NCBI GenBank assembly: GCA_934526065.1
Contig: CAKSZX010000004.1
Coordinates: 1-64,000 of the forward strand
Source: an uncultured Oscillospiraceae bacterium
Lineage (GTDB): Bacteria > Bacillota > Clostridia > Oscillospirales > Ruminococcaceae
Length of the DNA stretch: 64,000 bases
Reading direction: 5' to 3'
Both the position numbers and the translations under genes were made by a program. This document shows, one piece after another, positions 25,889-34,706 of the stretch (position 1 is its first letter; each line of letters starts with the position of its first letter). The notes under the pieces are model-generated. The model was given only the letters and a program-made list of their open reading frames with translations, did no database searches and was not told the origin of the DNA.

Positions 25889-27997
25889 ATGAGTTACAGA
25901 GTATTTGAAACCACATTTGCCGGCAGAAAACTCACTGTTGAAATGGGCAAAATGTGCGTTCTTTCAAACGGTTCATGCCTTGTAAGATACGGCGAAACAG
26001 TTGTTCTTGCAAATGTTACCATGAGCGCTGCACCGAGAGAGGGCATTGATTTCTTCCCTCTTTCAGTTGATTTTGAAGAAAAGATTTATTCAGTAGGCAG
26101 AATACCGGGTTCATTCCTCAGAAGAGAAGGCCGTCCAGGCGAGAGCGCTATTTTGTCATCAAGAGTTGTTGACAGACCTATGCGTCCTTTGTTCCCTAAG
26201 GATATGAGAAACGATGTTTCAATCGTTATGACCGTTATGTCTGTTGACCCGGATTGTGACCCGCAGATTGTAGGCATGCTTGGTGCTATTATCGCAACTT
26301 GCGCTTCTGATGTTCCGTTTAACGGCCCTATCGGTGGCATTTCCGTAGGCTTGGTTGACGGCGAAATCGTTCTTATGCCTAATGCCGAACAGCAGAAAAA
26401 AAATAAACTTGACCTCACCCTTGTTTGCTCAAAGGAAAAGGTTGTTATGATTGAAGCCGGCGCACAGGAAGTTCCTGAGGACACAATGCTTCAAGCTATC
26501 AAGACAGGCCACGAGGAAATCAAGAAGTTTATTGATTTTGTTGACGAGATTGTTGCCGAAGTCGGCAAACCTAAGTACGACTTCCAGCATATCGAAGTTG
26601 ACCACGATATGTTCGAGTCAATCAAGGAATTTGCCATTGACAAGGTTAAGGCTGCCCTTGACACAGATGATAAGGTTGAAAGAGACAATCGCTTACAGCC
26701 TATCTATGAAGAGGTTCACGCAAAATTTGACGAGCTTTACCCGGAGCAGACAGCTATGATCGACGAATGTATGTACAAATTACAGAAATTTGTTGTTCGC
26801 CGTTGGCTTTTAGACGAGGGTAAACGTGTTGACGGCCGTGGCATAAATGAAATCCGTCCTCTTTCCGCAGAAGTAGGTCTTTTGCCGAGAGTTCACGGTT
26901 CCGGTATGTTTACAAGAGGTCAGACACAGGTGCTTTCTATCTGTACATTGGGCACACAGAAAGACGCTATGCTTATTGACGGCTTGCAGGATATATATGA
27001 AAAGAAATACTTCCACCAGTACAATATGCCTCCGTATTCAACAGGCGAGGCAAGAAGCCTGAGAAGCCCGGGCAGAAGAGAAATCGGTCACGGTGCTCTT
27101 GCAGAGAGGGCGTTGGTTCCTGTTCTTCCAAGTCAGGAAGAATTCCCTTATGTAATAAGAGTTGTTTCAGAGGTTTTGTCATCAAACGGCTCAACAAGCC
27201 AGGCATCAATCTGCGGTTCAACACTTGCTCTTATGGATGCTGGTGTTCCGATTAAAGAGCCTGTTGCAGGTATCTCCTGCGGTCTTATCACAGAGGGCGA
27301 CCGCTGGATGACAATGGTTGACATTCAGGGTATCGAAGACTTCTTCGGCGATATGGACTTTAAGGTTGGCGGTACACGCAACGGCATCACAGCAATTCAG
27401 GTTGATATTAAGGTTGACGGATTGACTTACGAAATCATCGCCGAAGCATTTGAAAAATGCCGCAAGGCAAGATTGCACATTTTGGATGACATTATGAAGC
27501 CTGTTATCGCAGAGCCGAGAGCAGAGCTTTCCAAGTATGCTCCTAAGATGAAGAGCCTTGTTATTGACACAGATAAGATTAAGGATGTTATCGGCAAGGG
27601 CGGCAAGGTTATCCAGAAGATTTGCGCAGAATGCAATGTTACAATTGACATTGACGATGACGGCAATGTATTTATCAGCGGTCTTGATTCCGAGGGTATC
27701 GAAAAGGCATACCAGATAGTTAAAACTATCGTTGAAGATCCGGAAGTTGGCGCAATCTACAAGGGCGTTGTAACAAGACTTATGAACTTCGGCGCATTTG
27801 TTGAAATCGCACCGGGTAAAGAGGGCCTTGTTCACATTTCAAAACTTGACGACAAACGTGTTGCCAAGGTTGAAGATGTTGTAAATGTAGGCGACGAAAT
27901 TCTTGTTATGGTAACCGAAATTGATGACCAGAACAGAATTAACCTTTCACGCAAGGATGCAATAGCAAAAATCAACGAAAAGAAAAATAACGGCTGA
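25889..27997 (+). CDS. pnp: Polyribonucleotide nucleotidyltransferase (PNPase)
   Basis: 702 residues from the ATG at 25889 (AAAAGGAG 7 nt upstream); an upstream frame starting at 25850 begins inside the leader hairpin and is rejected. PNPase degrades RNA 3' to 5' phosphorolytically as a trimer. Two RNase PH-like domains (about 10-225 and 310-540; GRPGESAILSSRVVDRPMRPLFP and YNMPPYSTGEARSLRSPGRREIGHG are typical), a helical linker, a KH domain (about 555-615, DVIGKGGKVIQKI) and a C-terminal S1 domain (about 622-690, GVVTRLMNFGAFVEI) are visible. A terminator follows. Confidence 0.98.
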   Translation: MSYRVFETTFAGRKLTVEMGKMCVLSNGSCLVRYGETVVLANVTMSAAPREGIDFFPLSVDFEEKIYSVGRIPGSFLRREGRPGESAILSSRVVDRPMRPLFPKDMRNDVSIVMTVMSVDPDCDPQIVGMLGAIIATCASDVPFNGPIGGISVGLVDGEIVLMPNAEQQKKNKLDLTLVCSKEKVVMIEAGAQEVPEDTMLQAIKTGHEEIKKFIDFVDEIVAEVGKPKYDFQHIEVDHDMFESIKEFAIDKVKAALDTDDKVERDNRLQPIYEEVHAKFDELYPEQTAMIDECMYKLQKFVVRRWLLDEGKRVDGRGINEIRPLSAEVGLLPRVHGSGMFTRGQTQVLSICTLGTQKDAMLIDGLQDIYEKKYFHQYNMPPYSTGEARSLRSPGRREIGHGALAERALVPVLPSQEEFPYVIRVVSEVLSSNGSTSQASICGSTLALMDAGVPIKEPVAGISCGLITEGDRWMTMVDIQGIEDFFGDMDFKVGGTRNGITAIQVDIKVDGLTYEIIAEAFEKCRKARLHILDDIMKPVIAEPRAELSKYAPKMKSLVIDTDKIKDVIGKGGKVIQKICAECNVTIDIDDDGNVFISGLDSEGIEKAYQIVKTIVEDPEVGAIYKGVVTRLMNFGAFVEIAPGKEGLVHISKLDDKRVAKVEDVVNVGDEILVMVTEIDDQNRINLSRKDAIAKINEKKNNG

Positions 27998-28011
27998 TTT
28001 TAGATTATATA

Positions 28012-28043
28012 AGGAGTAATGTTTGCACATTACTCCTATTTTT
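28012..28043 (+). terminator. Terminator after pnp
   Basis: AGGAGTAATG/CATTACTCCT stem (28012-28037), then ATTTTTG. Confidence 0.93.
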
Positions 28044-28077
28044 GTTATAATAGTAAAAACGGAAAAGGCGGTGAAAT

Positions 28078-28923
28078 ATGGATTTTACAAATGTAGATTT
28101 GCACCTGCACTCTACGGCATCCGACGGAACTGACAGCCCTGTTGAAATAGTGGAAAAGATAAGAGAAAAAGGAATAAAAACTTTTGCTCTTACCGATCAT
28201 GACACTGTCCGGGGTGTGGAGGAAATTCTGTCGAAAGCTGATTTGACCGGGCTTAGGTTTATAAAAGGTGTGGAATTTTCCTGCCGTTCATCAAAATTAT
28301 GCCATATTTTGGGATATGGATACGATATAAAATCAAGCTGTATTCGGCAAATGTGCCGGCGGCAAATGGAAAGCCACCGTGAAAAAATGGTTGCAAGAAT
28401 TGCATTTTTAAAGGATAATTTCAATATAACTTTCACCGATGAGGAACTGGATCAATTAAACAGAATGAACCGACGGGGTAAACCTCATTTGGCTCAGCTT
28501 ATGGTGCAAAAGGGGATTGCGGATAATAAAACTGACGCATTTGAAAATTATCTTAATAAAATAAAAACAAATGTTACAGATCCATCCCCTGCACCGGCTA
28601 TAAAAGCTATACAAAAAGCCGGCGGAGTTGCAATTTGGGCACACCCGTTAGGCGGTGAGGGGGAGAAGCGTCTTTCCCCGGAACGCTTTCAAAAAGAACT
28701 TTTTGACCTTTTGGAAATGGGTATTCAGGGATTGGAATGTTATTACAGTCGCTATACCGAAAAAGAAGTCAGGTTTTTGCTTGACACCGCCCAAAAATAT
28801 GATTTGCTTGTAAGCGGCGGCAGCGACTATCACGGAAAAATAAAAACCGTTAAACTGGGACAATTAAACCGGGACAATCTCCGTATTTTTGATAATCAAT
28901 TAACGGTTTTGGAAAGATTATAA
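28078..28923 (+). CDS. PHP-domain phosphoesterase (TrpH/RNase AM-like)
   Basis: 281 residues. PHP metal motifs are clear: DLHLHSTASDGTDSP at residues 6-20, ALTDHDTVRGV around 40-50, GVEFSC, and the late AIWAHPLGG and SGGSDYHG motifs. The length and motif set match the YciV/TrpH group, whose studied members remove 5' nucleotides from RNA or dephosphorylate nucleoside 3',5'-bisphosphates such as pAp. A link to the RNA-decay genes just upstream (pnp, nrnA) is plausible. GGCGGTG precedes the ATG. Confidence 0.9.
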   Translation: MDFTNVDLHLHSTASDGTDSPVEIVEKIREKGIKTFALTDHDTVRGVEEILSKADLTGLRFIKGVEFSCRSSKLCHILGYGYDIKSSCIRQMCRRQMESHREKMVARIAFLKDNFNITFTDEELDQLNRMNRRGKPHLAQLMVQKGIADNKTDAFENYLNKIKTNVTDPSPAPAIKAIQKAGGVAIWAHPLGGEGEKRLSPERFQKELFDLLEMGIQGLECYYSRYTEKEVRFLLDTAQKYDLLVSGGSDYHGKIKTVKLGQLNRDNLRIFDNQLTVLERL

Positions 28924-28944
28924 TATAAATTTTATGGAGTTAAT

Positions 28945-29646
28945 ATGAGTTTTATAGAATTTAGAGATGTTAAAAAAATCTATAAAATGGGTGAGGTGGA
29001 AATACCTGCTCTTGCAGGAGTTGATTTTACCATAGAAAAAGGCGAATTTGTTGTAATCGCCGGCGCTTCCGGTGCGGGAAAAAGCACTATATTAAATTTG
29101 CTTGGCGGTATGGACACTTGCACAAGCGGCGATATTTCCGTTGACGGACGGCTTGTAAGTAAGATGAATTCAAGGCAACTTACAGACTACCGCAGGTATG
29201 ATATAGGGTTTGTTTTCCAGTTTTACAACCTTGTGCAAAACCTTACCGCAAAGGAAAATGTGGAATTGGCGGTTCAAATTTGCAAAGACCCTTTGGATAT
29301 AGATGAAACAATAGAGGCGGTAGGCCTTAAAGAGAGAAAGGATAATTTCCCGGCGCAGCTTTCCGGCGGCGAACAACAGCGTGTTGCCATAGCCAGGGCT
29401 TTGGCAAAAAATCCAAAATTGCTTTTGTGCGACGAGCCAACCGGTGCGTTGGATTACAAAACCGGCAAAGCAATTTTAAAACTTTTACAGGACACCTGCC
29501 GCCGGCACAACATGACGGTTGTGGTAATTACACATAACTTGGCTCTTTGTCCCATGGGGGATAAGGTCATCCATGTAAAAAGCGGCAGGATAGAATCAAT
29601 AGAAATAAATGAAAACCCTATGCCGGTAGAAGATATTGAGTGGTAA
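28945..29646 (+). CDS. ABC transporter ATP-binding protein (MacB/LolD-like)
   Basis: 233 residues. Walker A GASGAGKST at about residues 39-47, Q-loop FVFQFYNL, signature LSGGEQQRVAIARAL, Walker B LLLCDEPTGALD, and the H-loop VVVITHNLAL. The LDYKTGKAILKLL region is typical of the MacB/LolD/FtsE subfamily, which powers mechanotransmission rather than classic import. Its stop is 1 bp from the start of the partner permease gene, so the two form a transporter. Confidence 0.95.
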   Translation: MSFIEFRDVKKIYKMGEVEIPALAGVDFTIEKGEFVVIAGASGAGKSTILNLLGGMDTCTSGDISVDGRLVSKMNSRQLTDYRRYDIGFVFQFYNLVQNLTAKENVELAVQICKDPLDIDETIEAVGLKERKDNFPAQLSGGEQQRVAIARALAKNPKLLLCDEPTGALDYKTGKAILKLLQDTCRRHNMTVVVITHNLALCPMGDKVIHVKSGRIESIEINENPMPVEDIEW

Positions 29647-29647
29647 T

Positions 29648-32600
29648 ATGAATAATTCGCTTATTAAAGATACTTTCAGAGAAATACGAAAAACCAAAGG
29701 CAGATTTTTTTCAATATTTGCAATAGTGGCCATCGGCACGGCTTTTTTTGCCGGGGTGTGTGCCACCGGTGATGTTATGCGCCTTAATGCAGACAAATAT
29801 TTTGACGATGAAAACCTTATGGACTACCGCATTATGTCAAATTTCGGCATAACAGATGAGGATGTAAAGGCGATAGAAAAGGTTGACGGTGTAAAGGCTG
29901 TTATGCCGGCCTACGAGGCTGATGTTTTCGTAAGCATAGATACCACCCAAACGGTTATGCGCATCCACTCACTTGATTTAAATCATTTGGGTGACGATGA
30001 CGATGAATATATGAACCACCTTATAGTAGTCGAGGGCAGATTGCCCCAAAAAAGCGGTGAAATTGTTGTTGAAGAGGGCAAGCTTGTTTCAAACTCTTTA
30101 TCGGTGGGGCAGGAGATAACAATTTCTTCCGGCACCGGCGATGATATATTAGACACATTTAAAAAGAATAAATACACCATTGTGGGCAAGGTTAAAAGCT
30201 CTTATTATCTTTCCTATCAAAAGGGGTCAAGCAGTATAGGCAGCGGCTCGGTATCTGTTTTTGCGTATATCCCAAAAGAAGATTTTGCTTTGGACATATT
30301 CACCGAGGCTTTTGTCACAGTTGACGGTGCCAAAGATTTTAACAGCTTTAAGGGCGAATATTTTGATTATATAGAGCCTGTAACAGACAAATTGGAAGAA
30401 CTTGGGGTTCGGCGCAGCGATATAAGACGACGGGAAATTTTAGACCGGGCACAGGAAAAATATGACGATGCCTATCGGGAGTACGAAAAAGGTAAAGAAG
30501 AATTTGAAAGCCAAATTGCCGCCGCAGAGAAGAAGTTAGATGACGGAGAAAAGGAGATTTTCCAAAACGAAATCAAACTTTCCACAAGTAAAAGTATGGC
30601 TGAAATGCAGTTTACATCTGCACAACAGCAGATAGACACAAATAAGGCCACCTTGCAAACTTATAAGGAACAGCTTAAAACACGGCAGGAAGCCTACGAT
30701 AAGGCATTGGAGTCCGTTGCCCCATACAGGCAGGAGGCACAGGATAATTTGAACTCTGCCAAAGCCCATCAGCGGGAAAAACAGCAAACTTACAATGAAA
30801 AAAAGGCTGTTTACGATGATTTATACAATAAAAACGAAATATATGTAAAGCGGAAAAATGACAATGTAGAATTAAATCGGAAGATTTCAGCAGATCAAAT
30901 CTTGTTGAACATTACAACAGACGAGGCGCAAAAGGCTGAAATTCAGCGGCGTATTGCGGAAAATCAGGAAAAAGTAAATGCCAATAACGAAATAATAGCA
31001 CGAATAGAAAGCGAAAATCCAAATTTGTCCGCTGATTTATCCACAGCGCAAACGGAACTTGCCTTGGCACAAGCAGAACTTGAACAGGCAAATCAATCGG
31101 TTGACAATTATCAAAAGGCTCTTGACACTATCGACCGGGGTCTTAGCGGCTCAAAGTCTGCTCTTGACCAAATAAATAAACAAATAGCTGACCGGGAAAA
31201 GCAAATATCCGACGGTGAAACTCAGCTTGCAAATGCAAAACGGCAGGCAAACGCCCAATTTGCCGACGGTGAAAAGCAGATTGCCGCCGCAAAAGTCGCC
31301 CTTGAAAAGGGTAAAAAAGAGTTAGAGGAGAAAAAAGCAGACGGACAACAGCAGCTTGACGACGCTTACAATCAACTTGTGGAAGCTCAGGCACAGATTG
31401 ACGGAATAGCACAGGCAAAATGGTATATTCTTGACCGCAACTCTCATTACAGCTATGTTGATTACAACGGAGCTTCAGAGAGAATAGACGCTATTTCAAA
31501 GGTATTCCCGGTGTTCTTTTTACTTGTGGCCATGCTTGTTTGCCTTACAACAATGACAAGAATGGTTGACGAGGAGCGCACACAAATCGGCACATTAAAG
31601 GCATTGGGTTACAGGACAAGTCAGATAGCGTTTAAGTATGTGTTTTACGCAGCCTCTGCGTCTTTTGTAGGCAGTATAGCCGGCTTGCGGTTTGGCACGG
31701 TGGCATTTCCTTTTATCATATATACTGCCTGGAATATGATGTACACCTTGCCGGCTATGAAAATTTACTTTGTACCGGGGCTTATGGTTCTCAGCGCCAT
31801 TGTTTCCGTGGCGGTTACAACCGGTGCGGCTTTTGCGGCCTGTTATAAAGAACTTGTGGAAACACCGTCTGTTCTTATGCGTCCTAAAACCCCGAAAATG
31901 GGTAAAAAAATTCTTCTGGAACACATCGGCTTTATTTGGAATAAAATGTCGTTTACATCTAAGGTCACCGCAAGAAACATTTTTAGGTACAAAAAGCGTT
32001 TTCTTATGACGGTTATAGGCATACGGGGATGTACCGCCTTGCTAATCGCTGGTTTTGGCATAAAGGACTCTATAAGCCAGTTGGTATCAACTCAGTTTGA
32101 AGAAATTTTCCGCTATCAGGGTGTTGCATCTTTAAGTGACGATTTGACCCGGAGCGAAAAAGAAGCTCTTGTGGAAAAATTGCAAAATTCAGCGGAACTT
32201 GAGGGGGTTTATGAGGTAAATCATCAATCTGCCACTGCCACAAACAACGATGACAGCATAGACATAACCCTTTGTGTTATAACCGACAGCGACAATTTTG
32301 AAGATTATGTGGATTTACACAATCGCAAAACAGGTGAAAAAATAGCCGTAAAAACTTCCGGTGCGGTAATCTCGGAACACACGGCAAACAAACTGGGCAT
32401 ATCGGTGGGAGATGAAATTGATATTACAAATTCCTCAGGTATGACAAGAAAGGTGAAAATAAGCGATATTTGCGAAAACTATGTGGGACATTATATTTAT
32501 ATGACAACTGCCGGTTATCGCAACGCCTTTGATTTACAGGTAAAAAGCAACAGCTTACTTATAAAAGTTGCGGATGAATATAAACACGACGATTCCAAGG

Positions 32601-33091
32601 CCGCAAAACTTTTAACGGAACAAAAGGGAGTGGATACAGTTTCTTTCTACACCGCTACCGTTGATAATTTTGACAGTATGATATCCTCGCTTAACTATAT
32701 AGTAATCGTACTTGTAATTTCCGCCGGTGCATTGGCCTTTGTGGTGCTTTACAATCTCACAAATGTAAATATAAGCGAAAGATTGAGAGAAATTGCCACA
32801 TTAAAGGTTCTCGGTTTCCGTGAAAAAGAGGTAAATTCTTATGTTTACCGTGAAAATATAATTCTTACATTTATAGGTTCTCTTGCAGGCTTGCTACTTG
32901 GCAAGGTGTTGCATCTGGCAATAATGGTTATGGTGGAACTTGATACGGTTATGTTCGGCAGGGTTATACAACCATACAGCTATGTAGTATCTCTTGTTAT
33001 AACAATGCTGTTTGCCTTTATCGTAAATTTTGCCATGAAAAATAAACTGAGAGATATACCTATGGTAGAATCATTAAAATCAGTAGAATAA
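29648..33091 (+). CDS. Large FtsX-family ABC permease with a periplasmic-side coiled coil
   Basis: 1147 residues from the ATG at 29648, which follows the ATPase stop (TTG at 29636 is less likely). Layout: TM1 at about 18-42; an extracytoplasmic MacB-type domain (about 45-250); a very long Glu/Lys/Gln-rich coiled coil (about 255-585); then a first FtsX domain with three TMs (about 615-740, MTRMVDEERTQIGTLKALGYRTSQIAFKYVF). A second extracytoplasmic domain (about 790-1010) leads to a final FtsX domain with three TMs (NVNISERLREIATLKVLGFREKEV). Such exporters are common in clostridia; the cargo is unknown. The coil probably spans the cell wall or contacts an envelope partner. Confidence 0.9.
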   Translation: MNNSLIKDTFREIRKTKGRFFSIFAIVAIGTAFFAGVCATGDVMRLNADKYFDDENLMDYRIMSNFGITDEDVKAIEKVDGVKAVMPAYEADVFVSIDTTQTVMRIHSLDLNHLGDDDDEYMNHLIVVEGRLPQKSGEIVVEEGKLVSNSLSVGQEITISSGTGDDILDTFKKNKYTIVGKVKSSYYLSYQKGSSSIGSGSVSVFAYIPKEDFALDIFTEAFVTVDGAKDFNSFKGEYFDYIEPVTDKLEELGVRRSDIRRREILDRAQEKYDDAYREYEKGKEEFESQIAAAEKKLDDGEKEIFQNEIKLSTSKSMAEMQFTSAQQQIDTNKATLQTYKEQLKTRQEAYDKALESVAPYRQEAQDNLNSAKAHQREKQQTYNEKKAVYDDLYNKNEIYVKRKNDNVELNRKISADQILLNITTDEAQKAEIQRRIAENQEKVNANNEIIARIESENPNLSADLSTAQTELALAQAELEQANQSVDNYQKALDTIDRGLSGSKSALDQINKQIADREKQISDGETQLANAKRQANAQFADGEKQIAAAKVALEKGKKELEEKKADGQQQLDDAYNQLVEAQAQIDGIAQAKWYILDRNSHYSYVDYNGASERIDAISKVFPVFFLLVAMLVCLTTMTRMVDEERTQIGTLKALGYRTSQIAFKYVFYAASASFVGSIAGLRFGTVAFPFIIYTAWNMMYTLPAMKIYFVPGLMVLSAIVSVAVTTGAAFAACYKELVETPSVLMRPKTPKMGKKILLEHIGFIWNKMSFTSKVTARNIFRYKKRFLMTVIGIRGCTALLIAGFGIKDSISQLVSTQFEEIFRYQGVASLSDDLTRSEKEALVEKLQNSAELEGVYEVNHQSATATNNDDSIDITLCVITDSDNFEDYVDLHNRKTGEKIAVKTSGAVISEHTANKLGISVGDEIDITNSSGMTRKVKISDICENYVGHYIYMTTAGYRNAFDLQVKSNSLLIKVADEYKHDDSKAAKLLTEQKGVDTVSFYTATVDNFDSMISSLNYIVIVLVISAGALAFVVLYNLTNVNISERLREIATLKVLGFREKEVNSYVYRENIILTFIGSLAGLLLGKVLHLAIMVMVELDTVMFGRVIQPYSYVVSLVITMLFAFIVNFAMKNKLRDIPMVESLKSVE

Positions 33092-33100
33092 AACAATAAA

Positions 33101-33133
33101 GCCGTAACCCTTGTATAATATGAGGGTTACGGC
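33101..33133 (+). terminator. Hairpin after the ABC permease gene
   Basis: Perfect 11-bp stem GCCGTAACCCT/AGGGTTACGGC. The tail GTTGTTG is poor in consecutive T, so termination strength is uncertain. Confidence 0.65.
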
Positions 33134-33199
33134 GTTGTTGTACAAGTAAAATTTATTGCATAATACATTAAAATTGTTTACATAAGTTTAAAATTTTGC

Positions 33200-33228
33200 T
33201 TGACTTTGCACAAACAGATTGATACAAT
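33200..33228 (+). promoter_or_regulatory. Promoter of the small envelope-protein pair
   Basis: TTGACT (33200-33205), a 17-bp spacer and TACAAT (33223-33228). Confidence 0.6.
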
Positions 33229-33265
33229 TAAATTGTAAAACGATTTACCACTCGGAGGTGTCACT

Positions 33266-33538
33266 ATGGGATTTATTTCGGATTTTTTCTGGTGGGAGTA
33301 CAGTATGCTTGTGCTGAATTTTATTCCAAATGCAATTATAACAGTAATTGTCGGTTTTGGAGTTACGGCATACATAATTTCACAAAATTTTGATGTGTAT
33401 AAATGGGTTGCGATGATAGCGCTTGTTTTGTTTGCAATAGGTCACCTGGTGACAATCAGCGTATGTCTGATTTCCGACGGAATGCTGTTGGCCGTATTAT
33501 GTATGGGCGTTTACAAATATATCTTGAAAAGAGGTTAG
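33266..33538 (+). CDS. Small hydrophobic membrane protein (unknown)
   Basis: 90 residues, not recognised. CGGAGGTG precedes the ATG by 6 nt, a strong translation signal. The sequence contains about three hydrophobic segments: around 13-38, 45-65 and 67-85 (SVCLISDGMLLAVLCMGVYKYIL), ending KRG. It is therefore an integral membrane protein. Its stop is 2 bp from the following lipoprotein gene, so they are probably co-translated and may act together. Confidence 0.75.
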   Translation: MGFISDFFWWEYSMLVLNFIPNAIITVIVGFGVTAYIISQNFDVYKWVAMIALVLFAIGHLVTISVCLISDGMLLAVLCMGVYKYILKRG

Positions 33539-33540
33539 AT

Positions 33541-34005
33541 ATGAAGAAATTATTATCGGTATTATTGGCTTTCTGTTTAATTTTGTTGCCGGCTTGTTCT
33601 TCCGGCTCTTCAAAGCCGGATCAAACGGCTACGGCAGGGGATTTGACATTTACCGTTCCCGGTGAATACAGAATAAATGAATATGACATCATCACAGAGG
33701 TAACTACAAAAAAATTTACCCAGGAGGTACTTTTGTTTAATGTTCTTCATAAACAAGAAGCTTCTCTCGAAGAGGCAAACGGGACTATACAAAACAGTTT
33801 AGAGTCTTATCGCAATGGCGGTTATGAAATATCAGAATGTGAAATTGCCGGTGTGGCAGGGTATCGTGCAGATAAAGAAGGGGAATTTCCCGTGTACTTC
33901 TTTGTGGACGAAAATACGAATACAAGATATATAATGTATTTTGCCAACGATCCGCCACAGGAACTTATTGATAAAATAACGGAAACTGTAAAATTAAATA
34001 AGTAG
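33541..34005 (+). CDS. Small putative lipoprotein
   Basis: 154 residues from the ATG at 33541 (AGAGG upstream); a longer reading from 33403 overlaps the previous gene and is rejected. The signal peptide ends in LLPACSSGS (lipobox Cys at about residue 19). The mature domain of about 130 residues (GDLTFTVPGEYRIN..., GYEISECEIAGVAGYRAD...) resembles PsbP/DcrB-like small folds in layout, but this is only an impression. Function unknown. A bidirectional terminator follows. Confidence 0.75.
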   Translation: MKKLLSVLLAFCLILLPACSSGSSKPDQTATAGDLTFTVPGEYRINEYDIITEVTTKKFTQEVLLFNVLHKQEASLEEANGTIQNSLESYRNGGYEISECEIAGVAGYRADKEGEFPVYFFVDENTNTRYIMYFANDPPQELIDKITETVKLNK

Positions 34006-34013
34006 AACAATAA

Positions 34014-34053
34014 AAAGACTGCAATTACCACTATATGTGGGATTGCAGTCTTT
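34014..34053. terminator. Bidirectional terminator
   Basis: AAAGACTGCAAT with an internal CCAC/GTGG stem and ATTGCAGTCTTT. T-rich tails lie on both strands (TTTCTCTG on plus, TTTTTATTG on minus), serving the convergent lipoprotein and YbaK genes. Confidence 0.9.
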
Positions 34054-34076
34054 CTCTGTTTATAATTGTTAAAATT

Positions 34077-34553
34077 TTATTCTTCTTTTAATTTGCAAAC
34101 ATCAACCCACCGGTCGGCGTTGCTGTATTTGAATAATTCCTCCGGGGTAAGCTCAATAGCACTGTTCCGTGAACCGCAAGCCGGAAAAATCGTTTCAAAT
34201 CTCTTTACGCTCTCGTCAATGTAAATGCCTTTTACGCCATCTTTTACCGCAAAAGGGCAAACACCGCCAATGGCATGGCCTACATATTCCATAACCTCAT
34301 CCGGGGTAAGCATTTTTGCTTTTAAGCCAAATGTATGTCTGTACTTTGCATTGTCAATTTTTACATCACCTGCGGTTACAACCAAAATACAACCGTCGTC
34401 CTTTTTAAATGACATGGTCTTGGCAATTCGTGCCTCTTGCGTGCCCAGAGCAACGGCCGCAAGCCGCACCGTCCGGCTGGAAACAGGAAATTCCAAAATC
34501 TTGTTGTCCATATCAAATTTTTTAAAATAATCTCTCACAATTTCAATAGCCAT
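34077..34553 (-). CDS. YbaK/EbsC-family aminoacyl-tRNA deacylase
   Basis: 158 residues from the ATG at 34553 (AGGTG upstream); a TTG at 34571 is the alternative. The YbaK fold shows the conserved lysine region ARIAKTMSFKKDDGCILVVTAGD, KMLTPDEVMEYVGHAIGGVCPF (GxxGGVxPF-type motif) and a late CGSRNSAIELTPEEL. Members hydrolyse mischarged Cys-tRNA(Pro) or related tRNAs; free-standing paralogues have varied specificities. Single gene, divergent from the radical-SAM pair. Confidence 0.9.
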   Translation of the reverse strand: MAIEIVRDYFKKFDMDNKILEFPVSSRTVRLAAVALGTQEARIAKTMSFKKDDGCILVVTAGDVKIDNAKYRHTFGLKAKMLTPDEVMEYVGHAIGGVCPFAVKDGVKGIYIDESVKRFETIFPACGSRNSAIELTPEELFKYSNADRWVDVCKLKEE

Positions 34554-34660
34554 AATCTTTGCACCTGCCAAAATTTTCTTATAAGCTTAATTATAACACA
34601 ATAACAGACTTATTTCTATTAAATTTTTGATAAAATATACAATTTTATTTTGTAAAATGA

Positions 34661-34689
34661 TTGAAATAACAACTGATAGATGTTATAAT
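34661..34689 (+). promoter_or_regulatory. Promoter of the radical-SAM/DUF4130 pair
   Basis: TTGAAA (34661-34666), a 17-bp spacer and TATAAT (34684-34689). Confidence 0.7.
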
Positions 34690-34706
34690 ATTTACCGGGT
34701 GATATT

